Below are positions 1-8,961 of a stretch of DNA of 64,000 nt, piece after piece; positions within the stretch are counted from its first letter, which is position 1, and each line of letters opens with the position of its first letter. A program made the position numbers and the translations under genes. The notes beneath the pieces were generated by a model. The model made no database searches. It saw only the letters and a list, made by a program, of their open reading frames with translations, and was not told the DNA's origin. The DNA lies in assembly GCA_963849095.1 (NCBI GenBank), contig CAWKGA010000009.1, forward strand, positions 248,001 to 312,000. The letters are read 5' to 3'. The DNA is from JASHUC01 sp963849095 (GTDB lineage: Bacteria > Pseudomonadota > Gammaproteobacteria > Steroidobacterales > Steroidobacteraceae).

Positions 1-236
1 CCGTCAAAGGCGACATTCGCGCCATCGAGAGCTTGCGCGGTCCAGGCCGTCTCGCGCCGCTCGATCCACAGCAGCGCTCCGGCCGGAGAGCCGGGAACGA
101 CGACCTCGGCGCCCTCGCCTCCGATCGCCAGCCGCCGCTCGAAGATGCGCTCGCCCTGAGGCTCGGCGACGGCAATCCGCGCGCTGATGCCCGCTTCTCC
201 GGGTCGCGCGTCCGCCCCCGTCTCAGCGCCAATCAT
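1..236 (-). CDS. Unidentified protein, N-terminal part only (gene runs off the window)
   Basis: About 78 N-terminal residues are present, beginning MIGAETGADARPGE and still open at the window edge. The ATG overlaps the stop of the upstream kinase gene as TGATG, so the two are very likely translationally coupled. The visible part is acidic at first, then alternates short hydrophobic strands (RRLAIGGEGAEVVV, ALLWIERRETAW), which would suit a beta-sandwich. Given the coupled Ser/Thr kinase an FHA-like fold is conceivable, but I see no diagnostic FHA residues, so the function is left open. No signal peptide is visible. Confidence 0.6.
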   Translation of the reverse strand, partial: MIGAETGADARPGEAGISARIAVAEPQGERIFERRLAIGGEGAEVVVPGSPAGALLWIERRETAWTAQALDGANVAFD

Positions 237-2941
237 CAAATCGGCTCTTCGCAACGCACGCTGATCGTCAGGGTTTCCTTACCGGGCTCGATCGTCACAT
301 CGCGGCGCACGTCCCTGTAGCCGGCGCGCGTGCCGATCACCGTGTACGTGCCGGGCTTCAGATCGATCTCGCGCCGCGCGAACGTTCCGAACGACCCGAT
401 CTGCGGGATCTCCACGTCCGTCAGGTTGTCGGAGATCAGGGCGAGATGCACCGTCTTGTCGTACTCCACCGCCAGGACCGAGAGCCGGGCTGCTAGCTGC
501 CGCAGGATGGCGCCGGAAGGCCGCATGGCATCCGCCTCCTTGATGAGGTCCACGGCTTCCGCGCGAACGGCGGGCGAGTCGAGCTCTTGGGGATCAGCGA
601 GGAGCGCCTGCATGCGGCTCGTGAGATCGGCCCTCGTCGAGCCGGTTTCCGCCGCGCCTGGTCCCACGACACCGGCGCTCGCGAGGCTGGCCGTCAACAG
701 GCCGGCTTTCGCCGCGACGCGAGCCCTGCCTTCCTGCGCGAACGCGAGCGAGGGATCGATCTCGAGCGCCGCGTCGTAGGCTTGCAGGGCCTCGCTCCAG
801 CGCTGCTGGGCTTCGAGCGCGGTGCCCCGCGACTGCAGCTGCTCCAGCTCGCGATCCCGCAGCGCTGTGCTCACCCGGTCGAGCCCCTCCTCGGCCTCCT
901 GCCCGCGGGGATTGACGCGGTGAGCGCGCTCGAACGCCTCGCGGGCGGCCTCGAGGCGGTCGTCTTGCAGCGCGTCTAGGCCGGCCCCGACCGCCTGCGC
1001 GTACTCGTCGGAACCCAGCGCGGCGCTCGCGCGCTTCAGCCCGGCCTCAGCCTTCCCGTTCTTCGGGTCGAGCGAGAGCGCGCGCCTGTAGTCCTGCGCC
1101 GCACGCGAGTAGTCGTGGCCGGCCTCGGCGTTCAGGCCATCGGCCAGGAGAGGCAGAACTCGATCGAGAGCTCGCGCGCGCCTCAGGTCCTCGGCCGCCC
1201 GTGAATCGCGCGGATCGATCCGCTGCGCGAGCTCGAACGCTTGACGCGCCGCCGCGCCATTGCCGGCCTGGAGCGCACGCTCGCCCAACGTGAGCTGCGC
1301 GGCGAGCGCTCCCGGCGCGGCCTGCTCCACCGTACCGAGCAAACGCTCGGCCTCCGCGATTTTCTGCAAGGCCATCGCCGGACTGCCGGCCTCGTCCGCG
1401 CCGATACCCTCGGCCTCGCGGGCCTTCGCATCGGCGTACGCCTGACCGCCCCAAACGCCGGCGCCGCGCGCATCGAGCGCGGCGAGCCGCGCTTCGAAGT
1501 GCGCACGCGCGGTCTCAACGGCACCCTCGGTGGCCACGGCCGGCGCCGGAGACTCACCCTGCGTCGGAGACGGCTGCGCGGCCGGCCGCTGCGCAGCAGG
1601 CTCGAGGGTGCGCTGCGATGCCGTCGCGATGCGCTTGACCGATTCCACGACATTCGGCTGAACGAGCCGCTGCAGCGACGGAAGCGACGGCGCCCAGCGC
1701 GGCAGCCCGAAAAAACTCACTGCCGCGGCCGCCGCGAGCCCAGCGATGAGCACCCAGGGCCAGCGCGGGCGCCGCTCGGGTTCTCGAGGCGCGGGACTCG
1801 GCATCCGCTCCACTTTGATGTCCGCCCACACCCCGCGGAGGTCGGGGTCGCGCGGCGGCTCGACCCGCACCGCCTTCATTGGTACGACGGGCGAGGGCTC
1901 GAGGATTTCGGTGCCCCGGGGCGGCCGCATCGGCGCGGTCCGTCGACGCCCGGCGAGCCCAAGCTCGACTGGTGTGGGCCCGGCCGGTCCAGGATTGGCG
2001 GGTCCAGGCTCGGCCGGTTCCCCCATATCGGCCTTGACCGGCCCCTGCTCGGCGAGCTCGGGCCCAGCGGGCTCCGCTGGACCCGCCTCGGCCGCCTCGG
2101 GCTCCACCGGCTCGTCGAACGCGAGCGTATCGTTGAGCGTCGCGTCGAGTGCATCGGTCACCGCTCGCATCGAGGCGGGACGCTGGTCCGCGCGCTTGGA
2201 GAGCATCGCCGTCACGAGCGCGATCAGTCGATCGGGCGCCTGGTGAGACGGTTTCAGCGGCGGAACCGGCTCCTCGGTGGCGCACTTGAGCTCGAACCGA
2301 GGGTAGTACGGCGGATAGCCGGACAGCAGCTCATACGCGAGCGCACCGAGCCCGTAGATGTCGTCTGTGATTGCCGGCGGCTCACCGCGCAGCTGCTCGG
2401 GACTCGCGGTGAAGGGCGAGAGGCCTGCGAGAGCCAGGTCGGCCGGGTCCTCGGCCGAGCCGACCACCGACCCGGCGACGCCGAAATCCGCGAGCCGTAC
2501 GTGGCCGCGCGCATCGAACAGCACGTTCCCGGGCTTGAGGTCCCGATGCACGATGCCGCGCTCGTGCGTGTACGCGAGCGCTTGGGCAATCTCGAGCAGC
2601 ACCGGTCCGATCTCGAGATAGCTGACGGTGCGCAGCCGCCGCAGATCGCCGCCGGGTGCAAGCTCCATCGGCAGAGCGAGCACCGTGCCGTCCCGCTCGG
2701 GCCGGTACACCTTCAGAATGAGGGGGTGGTCGAGCCGGCTCGCGATGTCGAATTCGCGCTGGAGCGCCGCCCAGGCGCCCGGCGTCCGCGCGGCCTCGAC
2801 GCTGAGGATCTTGAGCGCAATCTCGCTGCCCTGCTCGTGGTCGCGCGCCCGCCATACCTCGCCCTGCCCGCCCGCGCCCAGCTTTCCGAGGAGGGTGTAC
2901 CGGCCAAAAAGACGCACGTTGTTCGCTGCGGCGAATGCCAT
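236..2941 (-). CDS. Membrane Ser/Thr protein kinase with TPR and PEGA-like periplasmic part
   Basis: 901 aa Hanks-type kinase. The glycine loop is GKLGAGGQGEVW (19-30), the ATP lysine is K44 (IALK), the catalytic loop HRDLKPGN starts at 132, DFG is at 152-154 and the SPEQLRGE activation-loop end follows near 180, so it should be active. A Pro/Glu/Ala-rich linker (about 275-390) leads to one transmembrane helix (about 394-412). The remainder (about 480-800) has repeated TPR-like helices such as AAEDLRRARALD and AQDYRRALSLDP. A PEGA-like beta domain ends the protein (EIDLKPGTYTVIGTRAGY). The kinase is therefore cytoplasmic with a periplasmic scaffold. It lies 2 bp downstream of a lipoprotein gene and is coupled by TGATG to the gene that leaves the window. 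Substrates are unknown. Confidence 0.9.
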   Translation of the reverse strand: MAFAAANNVRLFGRYTLLGKLGAGGQGEVWRARDHEQGSEIALKILSVEAARTPGAWAALQREFDIASRLDHPLILKVYRPERDGTVLALPMELAPGGDLRRLRTVSYLEIGPVLLEIAQALAYTHERGIVHRDLKPGNVLFDARGHVRLADFGVAGSVVGSAEDPADLALAGLSPFTASPEQLRGEPPAITDDIYGLGALAYELLSGYPPYYPRFELKCATEEPVPPLKPSHQAPDRLIALVTAMLSKRADQRPASMRAVTDALDATLNDTLAFDEPVEPEAAEAGPAEPAGPELAEQGPVKADMGEPAEPGPANPGPAGPTPVELGLAGRRRTAPMRPPRGTEILEPSPVVPMKAVRVEPPRDPDLRGVWADIKVERMPSPAPREPERRPRWPWVLIAGLAAAAAVSFFGLPRWAPSLPSLQRLVQPNVVESVKRIATASQRTLEPAAQRPAAQPSPTQGESPAPAVATEGAVETARAHFEARLAALDARGAGVWGGQAYADAKAREAEGIGADEAGSPAMALQKIAEAERLLGTVEQAAPGALAAQLTLGERALQAGNGAAARQAFELAQRIDPRDSRAAEDLRRARALDRVLPLLADGLNAEAGHDYSRAAQDYRRALSLDPKNGKAEAGLKRASAALGSDEYAQAVGAGLDALQDDRLEAAREAFERAHRVNPRGQEAEEGLDRVSTALRDRELEQLQSRGTALEAQQRWSEALQAYDAALEIDPSLAFAQEGRARVAAKAGLLTASLASAGVVGPGAAETGSTRADLTSRMQALLADPQELDSPAVRAEAVDLIKEADAMRPSGAILRQLAARLSVLAVEYDKTVHLALISDNLTDVEIPQIGSFGTFARREIDLKPGTYTVIGTRAGYRDVRRDVTIEPGKETLTISVRCEEPI

Positions 2942-2943
2942 GG

Positions 2944-3519
2944 CTACTGCTCGGCTGCGGCGTATTTCTTGTACTGGATGTATTCCTTCCAGAGCTTCCT
3001 CTGCAGCTGCGGATCCCTCTCTTCCTCGGCCGCCCTGCGCAGGCGCCGGGCGACGATGTCGTCATCGCTACCGTCAGGAACCAGCAGAGCGCTCGCTCCG
3101 TTCCCCGAGCCTCCGCCGCTGTTCGTTCGGTTGTCCACGACAATCTTCACCACGGCGTTGCCGGATGCGCGGACCGCCGCAAGCGGGGTGCCGCCTCCCT
3201 CACCGGCGGATGGCGCGGGACCCGGACCCGATGCGCCGGCCGCATGCCCTGTCGCCGGGGAGCCGCTCACGCCACCCGACCCCGGTCCCACGCCGGTGCC
3301 GGTCGTGGCGCCCGCAACCACAGCGGCGCCCTCGTCAGAGCTTTGCGGAACCGACTTCGGCGTGGTCGAGTTCACGCTTGAGCCCGCATCTGTGCTCGAG
3401 CTGGCGTTCGCGCCCGAGCTGGCGCTCGAGTCAGAGCCCGTCACGGACGTCGTCGCCGGAGTCGCGCAACCGCTCAGCAGCGCGATCGTGCAAGCCCCCA
3501 CGAGCCGCCGCGTCCGCAT
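2944..3519 (-). CDS. Predicted lipoprotein, Ser/Gly-rich
   Basis: 191 aa. The N-terminus is a clear lipoprotein signal: basic MRTRR, a short hydrophobic stretch and lipobox LLSGC with the acylated Cys at 18. A low-complexity Ser/Gly/Thr/Pro segment (about 25-115) follows, then a charged helical C-terminus (ARRLRRAAEEERDPQLQRKL) ending in KYAAAEQ. I recognise no domain. Only 2 bp separate its stop from the kinase ATG, so it is probably the first gene of that operon; a role in envelope sensing with the kinase is inference. Confidence 0.75.
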   Translation of the reverse strand: MRTRRLVGACTIALLSGCATPATTSVTGSDSSASSGANASSSTDAGSSVNSTTPKSVPQSSDEGAAVVAGATTGTGVGPGSGGVSGSPATGHAAGASGPGPAPSAGEGGGTPLAAVRASGNAVVKIVVDNRTNSGGGSGNGASALLVPDGSDDDIVARRLRRAAEEERDPQLQRKLWKEYIQYKKYAAAEQ

Positions 3520-3717
3520 AGCCCATCACCTCGAGATGCGCTCAGAGCATGAGACCTAGCAGATGCCATGCCCGGCCGAAGATTCACGTGCCCCGGCAGT
3601 ATGCCACCGGCGCGTCCACGTGAAACGTAGACCCCGAGCTTGTCCGGCTTGTTCCGCTCGGACGCCCGGCTCGTACCGCTCGAGCGCCGACGGACGAGGG
3701 CCGAGGGCCGAGGGCGA

Positions 3718-5814
3718 CTAAATGCCGAGCTCCAGCTGACCCGGCCGGGGTGGCCGGAACAGTGTCGTCGCCAACGGCAGGCTTCGCCCCCTGCCGATCC
3801 CGCTGCGCGCGCAGGCGAGCTGAAACCGCGCACGCAGCAGCTCGGCGAACGGACCCGTTCCGCGCATGCGGGAGCCGAATCTGGGGTCGTTGTCACGCCC
3901 GCCGCGCATCTCGTTCACCAGGGACATGACGTGTTGCGCTCGCTGCGGGTAGTGCTCCGCCAGCCACTCGCGGAACAGCGCGGCGAGATCGTGAGGCAGC
4001 CGAAGCAGGACATAGCCCGCGCTGCGGACGCCGGCAGCCGCCGCGGCCTGGACAATGCTCTCGAGCTCGTGATCCGTGATGGCGGGAATCACGGGCGCGA
4101 CGAGAACGCTCACGGGAATCCCGGCAGCCGCGAGCTCGCGCACCACGCCGAGACGCGCTTGAGGTGCCGCAGCGCGCGGCTCGAGCTTGCGTTTGAGCTC
4201 CGCATCGAGCGTCGTGACGCTCACCGCGACGCTCGCGAGTCCGTCGTGAGCCATGTCCGTGAGAATGTCGAGGTCTCTGAGGATCAGGGTCCCCTTCGTG
4301 ACGATCGAGACCGGATGACGGCACTGCTGCAGCACTTCCAGCACCGACCGCGTCACCTTGAGGCGCTTCTCGATCGGCTGGTAGGGATCAGTATTTGCCC
4401 CAAGGACGATCGGCTTGCACACGTAAGCAGGCCGCGCGAGCTCCGCCGTGAGCAGGCGCGCCGCATCGGCCTTGTAGAAAAGTCGAGTCTCGAAGTCGAG
4501 CCCCGACGAGAGTCCGAGATAGGCATGGCTCGGCCGCGCGTAGCAGTTGTGACTGACCACACCGTTGGCGATGAAGTCCTCGGTTCCGGTCGCGATGTCG
4601 TATAGCCGCATCGCGGGGAGAGGATCTATGGCCACGACGCGGAGCTTCGCGTCGCTTTTGACGGCCTGACCGCTGATGTCTCGCTTACGTGTAATCGCTG
4701 GATCCACCGTGAGAAACAACCGCAGATGCTCCCGCAACCCTCCGAGCACTCGCACGACTTCGATCGGCTTCGTTGTTACGCGATGCACATGCTCGACAAC
4801 GAACTCAAATCCGAATTCCCGGAGCGAGCTCTTGATATACGCGATGATCTCGGGATTGGTATTCGAGATACGGACGATGCCATCGCTGTAGCTGCCCTCC
4901 GCGTCGAAAATTCCGGCGAGGAAGCCAGCGCGCCAGGTGCGAGACGGCGCGGGAGGCCAGGCGATGAGCTCGAGAATCTGCTCCACATGTCGGCGCTTGC
5001 CCGTATGGATGGCAGATATGGCCCTGCGAGTCGCCGACGCGACGCTGAATACAAACGATGTGGTCGCTACGCTCACCAGCTGTAACCAACTCTGCGCGCG
5101 CTGCAATGCTTCTTCATCGCACATCGCAAGCCGAAACCGAAGACCATAACTGTACGAGCCGATCGTTCCGTCACCGCGAATGAGCCCGCAGAGATACCCC
5201 AAGCGATAGTCGTGATCCTTTTCGACCATGGCGGCGAAACCGCCCACGCCCATGAGCTTGTTGTTCACAGTCAGAGACGGCCTGCATAGTCCCGACTGCG
5301 GTATAGCTACGAATTTCCAGCCGCGCTCGGTCAGGAAGCGATGATCGGCACCGGCAACGAGGGTCGTTCCGTCCTCGAGACCGATTCGGTAAGCAGGTTT
5401 GATGACGCTCCAGTGCGCGAGTGCCTTCGTCTTAACGTATCGCCGATACCATCCCTGCCGCACGGTGCCGTAAATCGCGTCGCCACGACGGAGGTCAGCC
5501 AAGGGTCGCGTGGAGCCGTCCCCCATCAGAATCGGCGTCTCGCCCCGCTGGCAGTAGACACATCCATGCTCGCAGCCTCTGTAGGGATTGATCGAGTAGT
5601 CGAAGGGGATATCCGGCGAGTCGTTGGTGCTGATCACCGAGCGCGCGTGATCCGGCTCGACGCTGGTCGCGATGCTCGATGGCACCTCCTCGGTGTACCA
5701 GCCGTCATCGACGGCCTCGGAGCTGAGCTGGCAGAATCGCCCGTCAGGGTTCGACAGCGCACCGCGGCCTTTGAGGGGATGGGCCATGCATTGACTGTAC
5801 ATCCATACAGTCAT
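3718..5814 (-). CDS. PA0069/Rv2578c-type radical SAM protein interrupted by an intein
   Basis: 698 codons encode a SplB-like radical SAM protein of about 360 aa plus an in-frame intein (residues 88-423). The host N-terminus has the family hallmark KGRGALSNPDGRF and the cluster motif CEHGCVYC, whose third Cys is replaced by intein Cys1; after removal, Cys424 restores CxxxCxxC followed by YARPSHAYLG. The C-terminal part has family motifs TDPYQPIEK, SIVTKGTLILRD and GRDNDPRFGSRM. The likely start is the ATG at 5787 (MAHPLKGRGA) rather than 5814, because conservation begins there and the upstream nine codons coincide with a LexA box. The enzyme cannot bind its 4Fe-4S cluster before splicing. Family members are linked to DNA-damage regulons; the reaction is not known to me. 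Confidence 0.92.
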   Translation of the reverse strand: MTVWMYSQCMAHPLKGRGALSNPDGRFCQLSSEAVDDGWYTEEVPSSIATSVEPDHARSVISTNDSPDIPFDYSINPYRGCEHGCVYCQRGETPILMGDGSTRPLADLRRGDAIYGTVRQGWYRRYVKTKALAHWSVIKPAYRIGLEDGTTLVAGADHRFLTERGWKFVAIPQSGLCRPSLTVNNKLMGVGGFAAMVEKDHDYRLGYLCGLIRGDGTIGSYSYGLRFRLAMCDEEALQRAQSWLQLVSVATTSFVFSVASATRRAISAIHTGKRRHVEQILELIAWPPAPSRTWRAGFLAGIFDAEGSYSDGIVRISNTNPEIIAYIKSSLREFGFEFVVEHVHRVTTKPIEVVRVLGGLREHLRLFLTVDPAITRKRDISGQAVKSDAKLRVVAIDPLPAMRLYDIATGTEDFIANGVVSHNCYARPSHAYLGLSSGLDFETRLFYKADAARLLTAELARPAYVCKPIVLGANTDPYQPIEKRLKVTRSVLEVLQQCRHPVSIVTKGTLILRDLDILTDMAHDGLASVAVSVTTLDAELKRKLEPRAAAPQARLGVVRELAAAGIPVSVLVAPVIPAITDHELESIVQAAAAAGVRSAGYVLLRLPHDLAALFREWLAEHYPQRAQHVMSLVNEMRGGRDNDPRFGSRMRGTGPFAELLRARFQLACARSGIGRGRSLPLATTLFRPPRPGQLELGI
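4546..5553 (-). other. Intein with LAGLIDADG homing endonuclease (DNA segment)
   Basis: A 336-residue protein-splicing element inside the radical SAM gene. Splicing block A starts with the nucleophile in CQRGETPILMGDG; block B contains ADHRFLTERG with the conserved His; the C-terminal blocks read MRLYDIATGTEDF and GVVSHN, ending His-Asn, followed by extein Cys. Two dodecapeptide motifs, LGYLCGLIRGDGT and FLAGIFDAEGSY, carry the acidic catalytic residues of a LAGLIDADG endonuclease, so homing may be intact. The DNA looks visibly less G+C-rich than the flanking host gene, in keeping with horizontal arrival. Boundaries come from the Cys/Asn splice residues and the restored host motif. Confidence 0.92.
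5794..5811 (-). promoter_or_regulatory. LexA (SOS) box
   Basis: The palindromic sequence ACTGTACATCCATACAGT has the CTG-N10-CAG core of the gammaproteobacterial LexA operator, with A/T at both outer positions. It sits 7 bp upstream of the preferred ATG (5787) of the intein-bearing radical SAM gene. I recall that Pseudomonas aeruginosa PA0069, the family namesake, is a LexA-regulon member, which supports function. No separate -35/-10 could be fixed with confidence. Confidence 0.75.
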
Positions 5815-5877
5815 CCCGTAAAGCGTCGCGGGCCCCGGCCGCCGGCCGCACCCCGATGAATGCAGTCCCCCCGCGAG

Positions 5878-8274
5878 TCAGTGCCGCGCGGCCATCGATA
5901 CCGAATCGAGCACGGCGTGCAGCGCCTCCGAATCGACGGGCTTCACCAGATGCTGATCGAATCCGGCCTCTCTCGTGCGCGCCCGGTCCGATTGCTGGCC
6001 GTAGCCCGTGACCGCGACGAGGCGCATGCCTTCGATCACCGGCTGCGATCGCAGCTGCCGCGCCACCTCGTAACCGTCCATGTCCGGGAGGCCGATGTCG
6101 AGCAGCACGACTTGCGGCCTGAACGATTTCACCGCCTCGAGCGCATCGTGGGCCGCGTACACGGTGCGCACCTCGTGTCCCTCCAGCGTGAGCAGCATCG
6201 CGATGCTCTCGGCCGCATCGACGTTGTCGTCCACCACCAGCACGCGCACGTGCGCTTCGTGCTCGGCGCCCAAGGATGACGCCTCCCGCTCGCGGCTCTC
6301 GGGGACCCCACTGCGTCGCAGCGGCAGAGACACGACGAACTCGCTTCCCTGCCCGGGCCCCGCGCTCCTCGCCTCGACCGTGCCGCCGTGCATCTCGACG
6401 ATCTTCTTGACGAGGGTGAGGCCGATGCCGAGCCCGCCCTGCGCGCGATCGAGCGTGCGCGCTCCCTGCGTGAACAGATCGAACACGTGGGGCAACAGGC
6501 TCGGAGCGATGCCCATGCCGGTATCCCGGACACGCAGCACGACCGCTCCGCCACGGCGCTCGGCCTCGAGCCGGATGTGTCCGCCCTCGGGTGTGTACTT
6601 GGCTGCGTTGATGAGCAGATTGGCGAGGACTTGCGCGAGCCGGGTCAAGTCCGCATCGAGCGGCAGCGGATCGCCGGGGAGACTCACCACCAGCCGCTGC
6701 TTGCGCTCGCGCACGAGCGGACGGCTCGTCTCGAGCGCATGGCGCACGATGTCGCTCAAGTCCACCGGCGACTTCTCGAGCGTGATCTGGCCGCGCACGA
6801 TGCGCGAGACGTTGAGAAGATCGTCGACGAGACGCGTCAAATGGCGCGACTGGCGCTCGATGACGGAGCGCGCCCATTCGATCTTGGGATGGCCCTTCGC
6901 ATGCAGCCGCAGGATGTGCGCGGCGTTGCGGATCGGTGCGAGCGGGTTGCGCAGCTCGTGCGCAAGCATCGCGAGGAACTCGTCCTTGCGCTGGTTGACT
7001 TCGTGCAGCGCCTCCTCGGCGTGCCTGCGCTCGGTCACGTCGAGGTGGATGCCGACGACCCGGGGCCTGTCCGCGTGCAACGTCGTGCCGGCCTTGGAGT
7101 GGATCCAGCGCTGGCCGCGCGAGGGGTGATTGTAGCGGTACTCGAACTCCCCGACGCCGGAGTGCCGGCACTTCTCGAGCGCGGCTTTCACCGCCGGCAC
7201 ATCCCGCTCCTCGATGCGCTCGAGGAGCTCGCCCAAGCGGCGCGGGCCGTCGGGCTCGAGACCGAACAGCTCATGGCACTCCGGGGAGAGGAAGCATTGA
7301 TCGGTGGCGGGATCCCACTCCCACGCGCCGACTCGTGCGACCGACTGCGCGAGCCGCAGCCGCTCCTCGCTCGCGGCGAGCGCGCGGTCTGCACGGGCTT
7401 TCTCGAAGGCCGGCCAGACGATGTCGGCAACGCGCTCGGCCAGCTCGACCTCCGAGCAGGACCAGCAGCGCGGCTCCGCGGACACGATGGCGAGCAGCGC
7501 GACCGGCCGCCCGCCCCGCAACAAGGGCACGGAGATGAGCGCGCCGATCCCGCGCGGGCCGAGCTCGCTTGCGTAGAGGTGAGCCGCGCGGCTGTCGTGC
7601 CGCGTGTCGTACACGACCGTCGTCACGCCCTCGCGCGACTGCAGCGCGAGCAAGCCGAAGGACTCGAGCGGCAGCCTCGAGATCTCGATCCGCGAGGCGT
7701 CCGTCTCGCTCTGGGTCAGGAGGATCGCCTCGTGCTCCTCGTGATCGAGCTCCGCGAGGGTCGCTCCCGCCGCATGCAACCGCTCGCGCAGCCGCACCAT
7801 CGCGATGCAGACGAGATCCTGCGGATCGCCGCTACGGGCGAGCTCGGTGGTGAGCTCGAGCAGAAACGCGCTGCGCTCGTTGCTCTCCTTCACGGCGTGT
7901 ACGTCGGTCGCCGTGCCCATCCACTTGGCAACGGCTCCGCTCGCGTCGCGCATCGGATGCGCCTGGATCAAATGCCAGTGATAGACGCCGTCGTGCCGGC
8001 GGAGCCGCGCTTCCAAGCTGAAGCCGGTCCGTTGCACCTGCGCGGCGCGCCAGGCGTTTCGCACGGGCCGCCGGTCGAGCGGATGCAGCAGTCTCGCGCC
8101 AAGCTTTGCGGAGGCGAGATCGCGAGGCTCGAGCCCCGCGTACGCAAGGCCGCGCCGATTGGCGAATTCCAGCGCTCCGTCGCTCCCGTGCACCCACACG
8201 ATCTGCTGCAAGGTCTCCGCGAGCAGATGGAAGCCCGGTTCAATGCCGGTCTCGCCGCGTGCTTGAGCTGCCAT
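5878..8274 (-). CDS. Hybrid sensor histidine kinase, PAS-GAF-PAS-HisKA-HATPase-REC
   Basis: 798 aa from the ATG at 8274, chosen because GAGGT lies about 6 nt upstream; a longer GTG start at 8367 adds 31 residues without homology. Domains in order: PAS (about 15-125), GAF (about 140-290), PAS_3-type (about 310-415, ending in the linker HLDVTERR), HisKA with phospho-His about 439 (LAHELRNPLAPIR), HATPase (NLLINAAKYT, DTGMGI, GGLGIGLTLVKK) and a C-terminal receiver with phospho-Asp about 726 (VVLLDIGLPDMDG) and Lys in HLVKPV. No membrane segment is seen, so it is a soluble sensor. No partner regulator is adjacent; the signal is unknown. Confidence 0.9.
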   Translation of the reverse strand: MAAQARGETGIEPGFHLLAETLQQIVWVHGSDGALEFANRRGLAYAGLEPRDLASAKLGARLLHPLDRRPVRNAWRAAQVQRTGFSLEARLRRHDGVYHWHLIQAHPMRDASGAVAKWMGTATDVHAVKESNERSAFLLELTTELARSGDPQDLVCIAMVRLRERLHAAGATLAELDHEEHEAILLTQSETDASRIEISRLPLESFGLLALQSREGVTTVVYDTRHDSRAAHLYASELGPRGIGALISVPLLRGGRPVALLAIVSAEPRCWSCSEVELAERVADIVWPAFEKARADRALAASEERLRLAQSVARVGAWEWDPATDQCFLSPECHELFGLEPDGPRRLGELLERIEERDVPAVKAALEKCRHSGVGEFEYRYNHPSRGQRWIHSKAGTTLHADRPRVVGIHLDVTERRHAEEALHEVNQRKDEFLAMLAHELRNPLAPIRNAAHILRLHAKGHPKIEWARSVIERQSRHLTRLVDDLLNVSRIVRGQITLEKSPVDLSDIVRHALETSRPLVRERKQRLVVSLPGDPLPLDADLTRLAQVLANLLINAAKYTPEGGHIRLEAERRGGAVVLRVRDTGMGIAPSLLPHVFDLFTQGARTLDRAQGGLGIGLTLVKKIVEMHGGTVEARSAGPGQGSEFVVSLPLRRSGVPESREREASSLGAEHEAHVRVLVVDDNVDAAESIAMLLTLEGHEVRTVYAAHDALEAVKSFRPQVVLLDIGLPDMDGYEVARQLRSQPVIEGMRLVAVTGYGQQSDRARTREAGFDQHLVKPVDSEALHAVLDSVSMAARH

Positions 8275-8395
8275 CGTGTACCTCGAGCGGCTGCCACACG
8301 GCACGGCAGCCGTCATGCTTCGCAGCAAGTCCCGTACCTCCGCGGTCCGTGGGCGCCGCGGAGGCACCGGCGCGCAAGGGCTCCGCCGGATTGCG

Positions 8396-8956
8396 CTACG
8401 CGAGCCCGACGGAGTCGGAGAGGATCATGGTGAGCGCGAGCAGGCAGCAGCCCGCCAGGGTGAGGTTGCGGCGGAGCTTCAAATAATCCTCTGGCAGCTC
8501 CTCGCCAAGGCCGCGGTGCTCGTAGAGCCAGAAAATGCCGAGCGAGACGACGAGCAGAGCGAGGCCGCGCTGCCCGCTCAGCACGACGCTCGCGGCGCCG
8601 CACACGCCGGGCAGAATCGCGCCGGCAATGCGCGGCGGTGTCCACGCCAGGCGGCCCGCGAGCGCGAGGCCCCAGTGAACCGCGCCGATCGACGCGAGCA
8701 CGGCCGCACCGTACGCGAGTGCGATCTGCTGCGCGAGCAGACGCAGCTCGTAGCTCGGAAGTAACTCCATGGCGATCGGGCAGGCCGCGAATGGAATGAT
8801 GCCGGCATAGGCGGCGAGCTCCGCCGCGGCTGCGAGCGAGCCGCGCGGGGCGGAGGAGGGTTCGCGTGGAAACGAGCCGGATCTCACAATCTGCCCCCTT
8901 GCCGGGCGAGGCGCCCGGGCGGACATGCTAGAGTACTTTCTTGCGCGGGAGGACAT
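8396..8956 (-). CDS. DUF3429 family membrane protein
   Basis: Up to 186 aa. The body resembles DUF3429: a first helix AELAAYAGIIPFAACPIA, then AYGAAVLASIGAVHWGLAL, a helix around ILPGVCGAASVVLSGQRG, LALLVVSLGIFWLYE and a final helix, about five membrane spans. The true start is uncertain. ATGs occur at 8956 and 8926, but a GTG at 8887 is preceded by GGGGGC and begins much closer to the conserved part. The gene is divergent from the DUF4870 gene, and the longest version nearly touches that gene's start. Function unknown. Confidence 0.75.
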   Translation of the reverse strand: MSSRARKYSSMSARAPRPARGQIVRSGSFPREPSSAPRGSLAAAAELAAYAGIIPFAACPIAMELLPSYELRLLAQQIALAYGAAVLASIGAVHWGLALAGRLAWTPPRIAGAILPGVCGAASVVLSGQRGLALLVVSLGIFWLYEHRGLGEELPEDYLKLRRNLTLAGCCLLALTMILSDSVGLA

Positions 8957-8961
8957 CGTGA

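Noticed and set aside
1241..3559. A 772-codon plus-strand frame opposite the kinase and lipoprotein
   Set aside because: Shadow frame; the minus strand has the kinase motifs and the lipobox.
3700..3720. Short tandem GAGGGCC-like repeat as a CRISPR or VNTR
   Set aside because: Only two to three imperfect 7-8 bp units; no spacer structure.
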